Assembly: GCA_026874595.1 (NCBI GenBank)
Contig: CM049316.1
Coordinates: 14,263,839 to 14,327,838, forward strand
Reading direction: 5' to 3'
Length of the DNA stretch: 64,000 nt
From: Sipunculus nudus
Lineage: Eukaryota; Annelida; Sipuncula; Golfingiida; Sipunculidae
The notes beneath the pieces are model-generated. The model was not told where the DNA came from. It saw only the letters and a list, made by a program, of their open reading frames with translations, and made no database searches. Below, piece after piece: positions 48,939 to 61,984 of the stretch. Numbering within the stretch: the stretch's first letter is position 1; each line of letters begins with the position of its first letter. Position numbers and translations under genes: made by a program.

Positions 48939-49652
48939 CCCTGAATCATCCGTTTCAGTCTACACAAAAATCTGGCTAAATAACTAATTAATCCCTTTTT
49001 TTAAACGCCCAGACATGTCCAAGGTCATTTATTTTTATTTTATCAGTCAACAGTCTATTTGTTTCAATAGTTTCTTTTCATTCCGAGAACTTCAGATTTT
49101 TTCATTACGCCTTGTTGACATACAAAATACACACCCACTCACAAAACTTCAAAGTCAATAGACTGCATCCAACATTAGTTTCACAGCCTAAATTTGACAT
49201 TGACCTGAATAGAATGGCATATTATTAATTTTTAATCAAGTGATCGTTTGATAAGAAGTTAAAGTTGAATGATTGATCTTTCCCCAAAATTCATGATTCA
49301 TCGCTTTATGAGTTGGCAAGGAGACTATCAGGGATCGCACTTCCGGCTTCCGTCACATGATGATAGGATGACGCTAATATCACCATATCAATAATTCAAT
49401 CTGCCATTTGCAATTTTGGCAAGGTGGTGCCGTGTGAGTGTTACCGGAGATAATTAGTATGAATAATTTCAGAGGTAATTAGTATGAATAATTTAAATAC
49501 AGTCAGAATGTCGTAAAAATAATGTAAGTATCATTATAGCATTTAGTATTAAATGCCAATATAAAGAATACTTTACAAAACCCAACGATCACCCTTAGGT
49601 TAATTTAGAGGCCTTACCTAATTTTCAGGATACGTGTCATAGATTGCGATTC

Positions 49653-50253
49653 GTAAAGTTTTAAGCAAAACACCTGCACGAAAAAGATGAAATAAATAAA
49701 TTCTAAATCATCTATATATTAAAAAATTCCTAGTCATCTATTATCCTACACTGCAATTATTTAAACAGTTTGAATTTTGTATCCATCATTTTTAAAAAGT
49801 AATTTGTTATCTGCCGCTTTTTATAGAACAAAATATATTTTACCTTCTTGTTAATTTGTTTATTTTACAATGTATTGTTTATTTTGTTATTTTTTTTTAA
49901 CAAATAATTTAACAATATCGTAATTTATTCCTATCGAACCCAAAATTTCTAATTAATAATAAAATTGGATATTTGAAATTGGTAAAGTTTTAAGCAAAAC
50001 ACCTGCACGAAAAAGATGAAATAAATAAATTCTAAATCATCTATATATAAAAAAATTCCTAGTCATCTATTATCCTACACTGCAATTATTTAAACAGTTT
50101 GAATTTTGTATCCATCATTTTAAAAAAGGAATTTGTTATCTGCCGCTTTTTATAGAACAAAATATATTTTACCTTCTTGTTAATTTGTTTATTTTACAAT
50201 GTATTGTTTATTTTGTTATTTTTTTTATTTAACAAATAATTTAACAATATCGT
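49653..50253 (+). repeat. AT-rich duplication with 329-bp spacing
   Basis: A segment of about 270 bp starting GTAAAGTTTTAAGCAAAACA at 49,653 recurs at 49,982 with very few differences, ending ATTTAACAATATCGTA in both. About 55 unrelated bases separate the copies. Confidence 0.92.
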
Positions 50254-50991
50254 ATCCTAATTATGTATGCAATGTTGCAGAAATGGCCACTGTTCAAACT
50301 AACTTAAAGTATTAAAATTATCTACTAAACCAAAGGGTTATTTGCATTTTGTTGAATTTCTTTATTCATTAAAAAAATCATGATTAATGAGGGTCATCTA
50401 AAACCAAATGAGTGTAAAAGCATTTATGTCAAGTGGCGCTCTGGAGACTTATCACCAATAGCATGAGTATTTATATAAATACATTTACATTCGGAGGAAC
50501 TTGACAAGTTTCCTCTATACGAGTACAAAGAATTTTAAAAAGGAATGGACATAAATGTACAACTAAATATTAATCATTCAGCATATCCCAAAAGTCATGT
50601 ACAGTTTTATTTGATTTAGGACTGAAATCATTCTGAACCTTCAGCGAATATTGCTTTAACGTCCAATATATTGTAATCTCACTGGGGCTGTCACATATTC
50701 AAAAGCCTTATTAAAATCCATTAATATATACGACCTCCAATTCGAGCAAAGAATAGTCGGTCTTCCCCACAAATGCTTCTTTATGCATACTGTGAATGAC
50801 CCTTTATTCTCTAGAGATTCAAATTCGCGATATAAGTGAAAAGAAAATTATTGCAAAAATGAAACCCTAAAGTGAATAAGACGCCTCATCCACAGAGGTG
50901 ACGTGTCGTTCATACTCTGTATTAACCGACATCTAATGTTCGTTCTCCACGCATATAACGTTAAAGGTCCAAGGGCAAAATACTTGCATTA

Positions 50992-51328
50992 GGCCAAAAA
51001 AAATTAAAGGTATGGTTCACAGGCACCGCCCGCATCAATTTTAAACCCCCGCATCAAAAAATTTTATTTTGATTTTCAATAAAAACTTTCCAATTTTGAG
51101 CTGCTGCCGCTCCGACATTTCTTTCAAGAAGATAAAACCATACAATTTCCTTTGTTTTGTAGTGCTTTTACTTATTTAGCAAAATAAAACTGTTATTTTC
51201 ATGCTTTTCCCTTATCATTTGACATTTTAATCGAAACATACAAAAAAATTTAAAATAAAAAAAGCGCCCGCCCGCATTGATTTCTGAAAAAAAGTGCCTG
51301 AGAACCATACCTTTTTTTTATTTTGGCC
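50992..51328. mobile_element. PIF/Harbinger-like MITE
   Basis: 337 bp with inverted ends GGCCAAAA...AAAGGTATGGTTC...CAGGCAC of about 35 bp and a TTA direct repeat on both sides (50,989-50,991 and 51,329-51,331). GGC-type ends with a TTA/TAA target duplication are characteristic of PIF/Harbinger. An inner inverted pair of CCGCCCGCAT-like blocks extends the symmetry. No transposase. The ORF at 51,277-51,507 is incidental. Confidence 0.75.
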
Positions 51329-51331
51329 TTA

Positions 51332-52798
51332 TAATTATTAACATATATTTAATGTTTCTCAGAAGACCAAGATTGATCAATAATAACAGTTTTTATATTA
51401 CACCTGTCATCGAAGAACAAGAATTTTCATTCGTTCTATGTTTCATTGGGTCCTCGTTAAAATATATTATGATGATATGTAATATAATTGATAACAAACA
51501 GATTTAAAATTTACGCCTTGAATACGAAGTCGTCCAAAGTAACGTTAATTTTCAACCAAGTTTTATCAAGTTTACCCAGCAGCGACTGAGATAAGCACCT
51601 TAAGTATAATGTGTGGTGTATAACAATTTACTCCGAGTTCAGTCATACTCGGTACATACAAGTACTGCTGGTTTCTACATTGAGACCAAAATTAAAATGA
51701 GGCGCTTTCACTGGAAAGCCTAGCTGTCTATTTTTTTTTAAAATAAAAATGATCGTGAAATACAAGAACAACTTGCACTTTGTAAAATACACTTTATTAC
51801 CGGAGTTTGCATAGATTGATTTTTCTCCCAAAAAATGTACACTTATAGTTAATACAATTGATATATAGGTATATTTAGTCACATGAGTGCTACGGATTTG
51901 CGAAGCAATGTCAATATATAAACATCCTGACCGTTTGATTTAATCCACATAGAGTAACACAACACAGTTAGCATGCAAAGTCCTGATCGTGACCCGATTA
52001 AATGAACATATATATTACCACTGCCCGAGTATATTGTTGGTCAAATCTGTTATACCTTAATGATATGTACTGGCAAAAGTCTAAATTCAGGGTTTTTTCT
52101 CTGTGTCACTATTTATATATAGACCTGTGTCATCTACATTATCATTTGACAAAGACTGAGGCGAAGTTTCAGATTATCATGTTATAATTTATCATCTTGA
52201 CCCACTCGTGAATCCGCGCCTTCCTGACCTCTGCTGATACAGATATAAAGCGCGGGAAAGTTCTCCCAGCCGTAAGATACGCTGTCTCGGAATGTCATGA
52301 GGCTCTCTTTGTCGAATTTTCAAGTCCTTCTCAAACAATTTGATCAGAAGCATTTTTTTCAAGTTTTTTTTTCATGGCCGTTATTCTAGTTCGGAACGGA
52401 CTGAATATCGCCAGTCGGATTATGTTACGGAGTAAAAACCCGACGTCACAAGTTCGATGTCGCAAGTTGAATGTATGGAGTTTATCTCCCATGTGAAAAT
52501 GGCGGAAGAGTGGGTGTATGATTTACTCTCATGGTAACCCGGAAATATAAGCAACTAGAGAAGATGTTTCCCAAGCATCTTGACTAGAATCTGATGCGGA
52601 ATTGACTATGCGAAAAACTTAAAGACAATCATTAAAAAAAGTCATTTATTCTCGTAAGGGCCCTGCCCCGATTTGTGTGTGTGTGTGTGTGCTTATGTGT
52701 GTTTGTGTTTTCATAGGTAAATGTACAATTGTAAATATTTCTTTACGACATTCCCATAACCAATTCATGTTCCAGATCAACACAAAAATGTTATCTAT
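51332..52798. other. No gene seen
   Basis: Mixed AT-rich sequence with a short GT microsatellite at about 52,674-52,691. No ORF above 79 codons. Confidence 0.4.
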
Positions 52799-52934
52799 TC
52801 TTCATTGTTTCATTCCCGAAGTGCCCTGTAAATATCATGAGATTCCGATCATGATTGCATGAGTTAAATTGTGAACAAACACACACACACAAACACACGA
52901 ACACGAATGAACGCATATACCCTCCTGGAAGAGG
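52799..52934 (+). repeat. Dispersed repeat family D, copy 3 (diverged)
   Basis: Aligns with 32,571-32,711: CATTCCCGAAGTGCCCTG, ATATCATGAGATTC, TGAGTTAAATTGTGAACAAA, a CA-rich stretch, then ACCCTCCTGGAAGAGG in place of ACCCTCAGGGCGGAGG. It is older than the other two copies. Confidence 0.6.
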
Positions 52935-54434
52935 CAATTATACGAAAGACATATAAATTTATAAATACATATTCTCCACGTTATATGTGAAAGCTCGTCA
53001 AAGTTTAGCTGAGACTGTCAAACATATACGTCGACAATGTATAAATGAAGATGAAGATGACATTTATATGCTTCCGACGACAAAATAACAGAATTCAGGG
53101 AACCGGGCGGGTGAATAAAACCCGTATTAATTTCCAATAAAAATGTACAACTAACCACCCGTCTGCCTAAAGGTGAAAAATAAAAACAATTATGAAGAAG
53201 TAACACTGTTTTAACTTTCAAAATACAAAATAAAACAATTTATTACTAGGCCAGCCCCGTAAAACAGCGAACTCCCCGACCCGTAAGGTAGCGATGTCTG
53301 ATTGTCGACACTGAAACAGTCTATATATCTTTGTGATAATGGGCAAAGGTGAAAGTTAGCAATGGCGAGCGGTGTGTTATGTAATGCTGCCGGAAATTCA
53401 ATTGATTTCAAGTGAAAGGGCAACATTGGTGTGCATTCTGCATGTTAGGCATATGCCTGACGCTGATAGCAAAACTGGCCTTCTGTCATGACCTGTTTCT
53501 GCAGAAGTTCTGGGACAAACATACAGACAGGACAATTTTAGTAGTATATAGATAAAAAGTTTATTGTTCGTGCTTCTTAACCACAGAAAAAGTAATGTAA
53601 GCAATATAAGATCCATATTTCAGAAAGGGAATTGCATAATAAAACGTTTTTAAACTATTTGTTTTTAATTTTCAAATAGTTTATTCCTTAGAAAGTGTAT
53701 GTCAAATATCCTTCAAAGTGATGTTTACGTTTCTTATAACCTGGATATTCATGCAATATATATAACAAGCAGTTCCCACTGAAACCCCAAAAGGCATGGG
53801 AGTGAACCTAGCCAACGGAACGCAGTACCTTGTGCCACAAATTATGTTTTAATGCTAACATGTGTCTGTTGTCCGCTTAATTATCATATTTAATTTTTTT
53901 AATACATAGAGTTTAAAAGCCAGGCAGCTGTATCACCTTTGTTTAGCATGTCACGTTTGAACTGTTCCACAAATCAGGTTCAGAAAACACGACAAACGAC
54001 AACGAAAATTTGTATTTGTACAATATGAAAGCCCGTCCTTTAAAAAATCACGGAGAATTACAATCTAGACTAATTTATTTATTTGCAACAGGTTTTTGTC
54101 ATATTTGTATACATGTAGAATGAATTCAACATTTAAATCTTGAAAAGATTATGATTGTCAGGAAGATCGTGTAAATATGGTAAAATATCTTATGTTGGCT
54201 ATTGATTTGCAGCGTCCGTCGATTCAATAAAACTGTTTCAGTATATTTGGTATTCTCAGTCAGCAGTTTTTATATATATTCATCATCAAAATGCATAAAA
54301 TGTCGTGACAATTGTGGCTGTCGTCCTCAATCTTATCAACCTTTAGTGCTCATAGACAAACTGTATTTAAAATTATTAGAGGTTGCAGTTTTGGAAATAA
54401 CTGTAAGCATGTGCGTCTGTGGATATTACACTAA
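52935..54434. other. No gene seen
   Basis: No recognisable coding or RNA feature; ORFs are 67-106 codons and unremarkable. Confidence 0.4.
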
Positions 54435-55007
54435 AGCCCCTTTCACACATTCATGGATAGCAACACGGATCATCCCGGACTTTAATCCGTTGTGTACCGG
54501 GGACAGCAGCGCAATTTCGTAAGGGGCTTTCACACATTCATGGTAAGCAACACGGATCATCCCGGACCATAGTTCCGGGATTATCAATGTTTTCTACAGC
54601 ATCGCCGTGTAAACGCCGGGCATCACCGTGTTAACACCGTGTTGCATCCTTAGTAATCCTTGGTTCATCGGGATGATCTGAGACAAAAACTTAAACCTGC
54701 ACCCGGAATATGCCGATCTCAATACGGGGCTCCTGGTGGCTGCACGTAGACTCCCGGATGTATACGGTTGCTACACGGAGGTGCACGGTGCTTACAAGGA
54801 GTGATACGGATAATTGTTCATCCGTGTACTCCGGTACGAAAATTGCGCAGGTTTATGTTTTTTCATGCCGATGCACCATAGATCACAACGGATGCAACAC
54901 GGTGTTAAAACAGTGATGCCCGGGGTTAACACGGTGATGCCGGAGATAATACGGATGATCCAGGAACGATGATCCGTGATGCTATCCGTGAATGTGTGAA
55001 AGGGGCT
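54435..55007. mobile_element. TIR element with nested hairpin (MITE)
   Basis: The left end AGCCCCTTTCACACATTCA pairs with the right end TGAATGTGTGAAAGGGGCT. Inward, GGATAGCAACACGGATCAT pairs with ATGATCCGTGATGCTATCC, and further in CACCGTGTTAACACCGTG-type blocks pair with matching blocks near 54,893-54,940. A second copy of the left terminal block starts at about 54,522, so a nested or duplicated end is present. The AGCCCCTTTCACAC end recalls PIF/Harbinger-type elements, but no clean target duplication is visible. Confidence 0.7.
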
Positions 55008-55388
55008 TTTAACACTGCGCATAATCGGATTCACGAGATTACGACTCTGCTGTTTAGGGTTTGTGGACGTCACAATTTGACCCTCACAGTGCAACGCGGT
55101 TTTTTTTGTACACAGAAGGCTTTGGTATAGATATAGGGAAGACGGTAAAAGAGTCCATTCAGGTACGCTTGAAATGTATGGGTTTTTTTTAAATATGCTT
55201 TTAACACTGCGCATAATCGGATTCACGAGAATACGACTCTGCTGTTTAGGGTTGGTGGGCGTCGCAATTTGACCCTCACAGTGCAACGCGTTTTTTTTTT
55301 GTACACAGAAGGCTTTGGTATAGATATAGGGAAGACGGTAATTGAGTCCATTCAGGTACGCTGGAAATGTATGTTTTTTTTTTAAATG
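55005..55388 (+). repeat. 192-bp tandem duplication
   Basis: Units at 55,005-55,196 and 55,197-55,388 begin GCTTTTAACACTGCGCATAA and share GACCCTCACAGTGCAACGCG and GGCTTTGGTATAGATATAGG. The unit start resembles the arm of the element at 13-1258 (compare 332-375), so it belongs to that foldback family. Confidence 0.88.
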
Positions 55389-55575
55389 TTTTTTTGGTGG
55401 TAAGGAATTTTGTAAGCATACGCATGAAAAATGTAAACAGAAGTTGTTTCTTTGAAATGTAATAATTTTTTATTTTTAAATTTGACATTTGAGACAAGTA
55501 GTCCCGATCCTCCCCTACTGCCCAACTAGAAGAGGTTCGTTTTGAGTAAAAACTTCTAGTGGAAGAGTTGATGAC
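55389..55575. mobile_element. Foldback-family core fragment
   Basis: Carries AGAAGAGGTTCGTTTTGAGT and TTTTGTAAGCATACGCATG, the blocks seen near 48,075-48,210 and 665-690. It continues from the 192-bp duplication, so 55,005-55,575 may be one rearranged member. Confidence 0.5.
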
Positions 55576-56410
55576 ACGTTCTACAACAAGGCTACACATC
55601 TTCTCAGCATGAAATCCTTTAAGTCTGTCACTAAAGGGCGAGCCCTAAATGGCTCGTCTGTTATTCGTCCTGCCGGCCATCCGTCCATTAGTAGTACATA
55701 TATAGTATCCGCTTGACCTAGTTTCGATCTTGAAACCCGGGCAGGTTCTGACGGAATCTCTTGAGAAATCATTTAATGATGGCAAACATGTTGCGTGCAA
55801 CAGGATGATAACATGGTTTAAATAGCATAAACGTAATATCACTGAACGAAAGTACGATTTCTTGTAATTTAATCATGATTCGTCATCTTGGTGGCTTTGT
55901 ATATTTACCTTAGCTGGTCATACAGCCAGTGGAGAAACGATTTTTCTCCAAAAAAAAAATTTCCCGTTGGCCTGATGGTTAAAAAAAAAATATTGATGTC
56001 GGTGGGTTGATGGTATAAAAACAAGAAACCCATGGGACACGGCGCTCAGCTGATTGTGATTTGACTATAATTGTATCACCATTGTGACACTATATCCAGT
56101 GCATAAAGCTTATGAGTATCATGGACATGTTGGTCTATTATAAAGGAATATAATGTAATATGTGAGTAAATGAAATATGAAATAACCTGACTGATGGATT
56201 TATATGGAGTAAAATATAGTGGTTTATTTTTCATTTATTTGGGAGGGGTTGAAAATAGCAGAATATTTTAGCAAATATGAATGCAATGACGGTATACTAA
56301 GCAGTGGTAAAAGGATGATAAGATTTCAATTTGACAGACATAATGTTATGATTAACTATGCTTATTAGGGGATTTATGCATTTGTGACTGTGTGACATGA
56401 TATCTCTTCA
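55576..56410. other. No gene seen
   Basis: AT-rich sequence with A runs near 55,951 and 55,981. No feature can be supported. Confidence 0.4.
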
Positions 56411-56543
56411 TAGTACTTCAGCCAGACCCCTAAATTTGGATCATCAGTACCGTTTTGGTGACAAATTTTCACCATGTGCGCTTGATAGGTTTACATGTGT
56501 AGGTAATAAAAATGCCTGATAGCAGTATGAAAGTGGTAGCTTT
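56411..56543 (+). repeat. Inverted repeat, left arm
   Basis: Matches the reverse complement of 59,363-59,484. TAATAAAAATGCCTGATAGC and AGTATGAAAGTGGTAGCTTT are identical; TAGTACWTCAGCCAGA and a GTACC...GGTGACAA block lie further out. The two arms bracket about 2.8 kb. Confidence 0.7.
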
Positions 56544-56928
56544 CAGTGAATAAATGGATGTTTTATGTCGGATGACGTCAAAATTTTTTTCATCTTCAGG
56601 ACACCGACTTCAGAGTGGTTATAAGCCCCATACTACTAAATATGTAAAACGTATCCAGTCAAAGTTGGTCTCAAATGATAGCTTTAACCATACGCTTCAG
56701 TATGACATGCCATTTATGGCCACTGGGGGTATACTGCTTAAGTAATACATTCTTATAGTTACACTCACCCCTAGAAAAAACGCCTAAGGAGTGGTTATAT
56801 AAATTTACTTCATACAACTTTATATGCCAAACTTATATCATGCAAAATAATCTTTTCAATGATGTATCATTTATGATCAATAGGTGTTTACCTAGCGATA
56901 AACTTTCTTATACCCTCACAGGGGCAGA

Positions 56929-57125
56929 TCCAGGATTTAAAATGGAGGGGTCCACGCCAGGACTGATGGCAAAGTTGTAAAAAAGGTCCCCAGGTCCGAA
57001 AAAAAGGGAGGGGAGTTCCAGGACACAAAAATTTGTCTGAAAACTATTAAAAAGTTCTGGCGACTGGAAAGGGGGGGGGGGTCTGAAAGGGGGGGGCAGA
57101 CCCCCCCCCCCCCCCGCCTCTGCCT
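56929..57125 (-). repeat. Dispersed G-rich element, copy 2 (inverted)
   Basis: Starts CAGGGGCAGATCCAGGATTT and matches 10,488-10,681 on the other strand. It contains G11, G8 and C15 runs (57,071-57,115). The C and G runs can pair with each other. The minus ORFs of 91 and 105 codons are products of the repeat. Confidence 0.65.
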
Positions 57126-59362
57126 CACCCTTAAGAAAAATACTCCATATATAGAATACATCAACAGATATAACGTTATTTCGGTAACCGAATACAGCAG
57201 GAACTGCCGCAACTGTCATCCCCAAATTATTTAGTAATATTGATCACTGGACTGGTATGTTTTTATGTAAGCTATAGGTTGTCCTAACTTTTGCAAGCCA
57301 AAAAAATATAACTCATTTCATCCCATGGCTTATTCTTTTGAGATGATAGATAAGTAGATGAGGTGAGCTGAATTATTATAAGATTTGTCTCTACTTCATT
57401 TTAACTTTGCTGATCACAAGTGTTTGTATTCATAATGTTATGACCAATATTCAGCATATTAATCCCATGACTGGTAAGTCAGTGTTAGTTGTAAGTATGG
57501 CCACTTACGCTGACTTGAGTCAGTTCTTCCTATGAAAGTCAGGAAATAAAAAGAGATGGCTTCTATGTGAGGGATAGCATAAACTTATATTCGCTTATTG
57601 TTGTATTTAATTTTTTATTTTACCTACGATTTGTAATGTGCTTTACCAAACATTGATCATGTGACTTTTACGAGTATATAAACTACAGATGGCACCATTA
57701 ATGTTTACCTATCTTGTGCGAGCAAAACCGGTACATTTCAGGTTTTATTTTCTGAATGGAAAGAAATTTAATCTATATGTAGCTTACCGATTATAATGGA
57801 CTAGAGCTGAAATGGCATTTCTTAGTTCACTCTCTATTGTTCCATCATTATCCCGATTATGAACAATGAAAAAAAAGTAAGACTTTTTTTCTTTTTATGA
57901 ATAACAGACTGCAATTATCAGTGTGATATATATCAAGGCACAATTTCAATCCGGTAAAGTTGGTTGACACTGGACTGCTAGGGTCTTGTTTGAAAAATAA
58001 TCCCTGAACTCCTGATTCAAAGCAGTTTAGAATTAAATTAGATTTGTTCAATTTCAACAACTGATTTTATTTATTTGGGCTTATCACTAGCATTTACTGG
58101 ACTTTTGTAAAACATAAAACCGGAACAGGATGAGTTATTGCACTTACTGGCTTTATAGCAAACTGGTTTATATTCTCGTTAAAACACTGTTTGTCCCACG
58201 ATTCAAATAAACATCTGGTTTCCGTTATGGAATGATATTGATTTAGAAATCTCTCTCCTGTCTGAAATGTTAACAGTATAAAACATAGGCAACTCAGAAT
58301 GAATAAATTACAGCTCTGCCTCACCATTAGTCCTGCAATTAGTCTTGACACAAAAGCAAACTGCAATATCTATCATTTATTTATGGTGCCAACCAAGCAA
58401 CATGTTGTAGATACATTTACTGCTCTTGCCTTCATTTTATTTGTTAATTTTGTTAGAATATTTACATGGAAATATTTCAGCAAACAATATAGCCCTCTCT
58501 CAGCCGAATGCTCTTATATATATATCGTGTAAGAAAGCGAATTCGCAAGAAGTGCAGATACGGCGGCCTAGTTTGTTCGTTATCACAAGTGACTTAGGGG
58601 CACCAATATAACAAAAACGTACAAATAAAATATACTGCATAAAATGACTTGTCGCCCTTTTTTTCAAGCGGAGACATGCAAAAAAACATATATTCAAACA
58701 ACTAGCCGAGTACCCGTGCCTGCATACATGTCATGTGTGACATTCGGCTTGCGACATCCGAGTTTTAGTCTACACATCGGCCCCGAAAGCAGCCACGTCG
58801 AATAATTGGGAGGATTTACCAATCAGAATTCAAAAAGTGCGTGGGTATGCGACACAAAAGTACTCAAAAACATCAACCAGGCATTAATGTTTTCTACAGT
58901 CAGTTGGTGGCAATGGGACATATACCGGCTAACTGAAGAACGGAATAACACCTTTCTCTGACCGCGCCCAAATCCACAAATTGTAATTGGGTGCCAGACA
59001 TGATTTTTTTCAGCTAAAAGACTTCAGACTTTATTAATGACTTTATAAAACCAAATTGGTCACGGTTGATCTTATCAGAAATACACCTTGTGTGTTTTTT
59101 TTAATAAATTAGCTATAATTATACAAATTGCTATGATACAGGGTGAAAAAAAGTAATCATATCTTTAGAATTTGGAAAGCTATATACATGTATGACACAC
59201 CAGATGAAAGCTATAAATGTCTACTATCAACTGACATCAAACTTGTTTTAAAACAGGCATTACATAAAATGTTATAACTAAATAATATTTTTATATAACT
59301 GTGTCTTGCAAAATTGCAATTTCGGTGCAAGTATATTTCAAAACAGGCTGATATTTTACCAA
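57126..59362. other. No gene seen
   Basis: This lies between the inverted arms. ORFs of 60-90 codons on both strands resemble no transposase or other protein I recognise. Confidence 0.4.
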
Positions 59363-59484
59363 AAGCTACCACTTTCATACTGCTATCAGGCATTTTTATT
59401 ATCTACACACATGCACCTTTCAAAAAATCATTGATAGCAATTGTCACCTGTTTGGTACCGATGAACCCTCTGGCTGATGTACTA
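59363..59484 (-). repeat. Inverted repeat, right arm
   Basis: Partner of 56,411-56,543 in opposite orientation. The homology stops abruptly outward of the TAGTAC block, as a transposon end or duplication breakpoint would. Confidence 0.7.
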
Positions 59485-60045
59485 TCAGTCTAGACAAGGT
59501 ACATTATTTTGATGCCCACCACGTCTACATATAACACAATATTGACATAATTTCTGGCATGTACATAGGTACCTATGGACAAATAGTTATACAAAATATA
59601 AAAATATGAATACATCTGATTTATCTCGTTCTTGTTTACTTAGGCTGACATTGGGAATGGGTTAGGTGAAGGGAACAGTGAGGGCAGCAAGGAGGGGTGG
59701 ATATAGAGAGAAAAGGAGAGGAAAGAGAGGGGATGAAGCATTCAAGAGTACTTAAACACCTGGAAGGTTAGAATCTAAAATATTATTAGATCTATAAAGT
59801 CTGAGAGTAAGAAGTAACCTAGGCCATGGTTGGTTGATATGACTGAAGAAATTGTTGCAAATAATATTTTGAGATCTGACCATGCGTTTCCATTGGTTTC
59901 CTTTTTGATAAGCTGTTGACAGTTCAACAGTATACACATTCGTGTAATGAAATCCCATTTTTTAATAAACCTTTTCTATTTTATGATATGTATACAGTTG
60001 CCATAACGTCCCCACTCTTCAGGTGAAAGGACTTCAGGCGGAAGT
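59485..60045. other. No gene seen
   Basis: A purine-rich stretch lies at about 59,660-59,735. Nothing else is evident. Confidence 0.4.
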
Positions 60046-60065
60046 GGGGGGGGGGGGGGGGGGGG
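60046..60065 (+). repeat. G20 homopolymer
   Basis: Twenty consecutive G; potential G-quadruplex and an error-prone region for sequencing. Confidence 0.95.
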
Positions 60066-60404
60066 TTAATGATGTCTCTCTGTCTATATTTTCTTTAATT
60101 ATTAAATTTTATGCTATAGCAATAGAACTATTGTTCACAGTGCCAAGGAGCAAGATGGGGGAAGGGGATGGTGGTAGTTATAACACCCTTGCATATACAT
60201 ACAGGATAATATATTTATTTTCACAGTGGTTACAGGAAAAAAGTTTATTCATAATTATTAAATATTTAAAACAGGCATAAAGATGGAGAAAGCATTTTAA
60301 TTTCCATTCTAATGAGCCATGAGTAACTAACCTTTTTTTCATTTCGTCATTTTTTTCCAGGTTCAAAAATGTTACTGTACATTTACAGTATAACATATAT
60401 AAAC

Positions 60405-60480
<76 letters not shown>
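60405..60480. repeat. (TA)n microsatellite
   Basis: About 38 TA units with a single GTA interruption at about 60,440. Confidence 0.95.
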
Positions 60481-60484
<4 letters not shown>

Positions 60485-60570
60485 GTGTGAATATTACAGT
60501 TGATTCACATTTCTAAATTGCTCCAACTTTAAAGCTAATTAATCTGGATTATAGTGCCTGTCAACTGAAT

Positions 60571-60735
60571 GGGGGGGGGGGAAGGGAGGCATAGGGGTGT
60601 GTGTGTGTGTGACAGAGAGAGAGAGAGAGAGAGAGAGATATAAGGGGGAGAGAGAAAAAAAGAGAGACAGAGAAAGATAGATAGAGAAAGAAAGAAAGAG
60701 AATGCTAGACTGTCAGAGAGAGAGAGGGGGGCTCT
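60571..60735 (+). repeat. Compound G/GT/GA low-complexity tract
   Basis: A G10 run, then GT repeats at about 60,596-60,611, then GA-rich sequence to about 60,730. The Ser/Leu-rich minus ORF at 60,535-60,843 is a composition artefact. Confidence 0.9.
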
Positions 60736-61483
60736 CTGGTAATTACTACCTGACCCAGCCAGACCCAGACACTCACAGAGGCGGTAGGCCAGGAGTGAAG
60801 GGGTTATGTTACTGCATATGTAAACAGTCAAGACAGGATGCATGAAAACTTGAATGAAATCTACAGTATTTGATCAATTGGTTTTTAAATTTCAGATTTT
60901 AACAGAATAAATGCTTATGTGTATATGCTGTGAAAATTAAATCCACAGCACTAACAGGAAAAAAAAGTCCACTGTAAATCATTTTAATTACTAGTATCCT
61001 GCATGCTTTTTACAAAGGAGTTATCTGTTATACAATAATTACAGGTTACCAATAGCCAAGAGAGCACTGGCACAAATGATATGAGAGTTTAACTATTTAT
61101 TATAAATTAGTTACAATTATTGGGCCAAATATAATTTCAATTAAAAAAATATTAACAGTATCATCTGAAAATATTTTTTTTAAATAATATAATTGAATTA
61201 TTGATCATTAAAATAATATTATAAAATGCATTCATGAATACATTTTGAAAGTATTTGCACTCGCATTCAGCTACTCTTTCACCTGTATTACTATTTGTAT
61301 TATTTTTTATGCTCAAACTATTGAATTTTTGTATTCATATTCAAATATAATTATAAAATATTCACTTAGTGTCTCGTATTTATTCAGTTTCAGTCAAACA
61401 AAGCTGTTGAGAATCCAGGATATACAAATTCCACGAATTTTATGAATGATCATAAGTACCTGGTTTTATGGCTTTCATTTATA
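60736..61483. other. No gene seen
   Basis: AT-rich; no supportable feature. Confidence 0.4.
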
Positions 61484-61984
61484 AACTAGATGTGTCGGAA
61501 CGACACGAATGCCCCCGCCTGGGGCAAATTAGAAACATTTGTTAAATTTTGTAAAAAAAATTTTAAGTTCAGGAGGTGTCATATGGTCAAAAGTAGGTCA
61601 ACAAGGGCAAAATGCAAACTCGATCTATAACGGGTCATTATCAAGCAACACACAAAAAATCAGGCCAGTATCTGCAGGCATTGTGAAAAAAAGTCCATAC
61701 GTGCATTTTCATAAAAATTTCTGTCTTTCATGAAATATTCTATGTTCAGGATCTGTCATATGGTCAAAAATAAGTCAACTGGGACGAAACGCGAACTTGA
61801 TCTGTAAGTGGCCATTATGCGCCAACAGACCAAACATTAGGCTAGTATCTGTAAGCATTGCATGGCAAAACTAGAATATTAGCAAAAGCTGATAATCAGT
61901 TATAAATTTAAATTGGAGAGGTATGTACTATGTTTCATAACAAAATACCAAATGCTTCCTGAGAAATAAGCTCCTAAGTTTTTT

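Noticed and set aside
52400-52470. A further LTR start at TGTTACGGAG near 52,420
   Set aside because: No partner LTR, primer-binding site or purine tract nearby.
60535-60843. 102-codon minus ORF
   Set aside because: Covers G, GT and GA low-complexity sequence.
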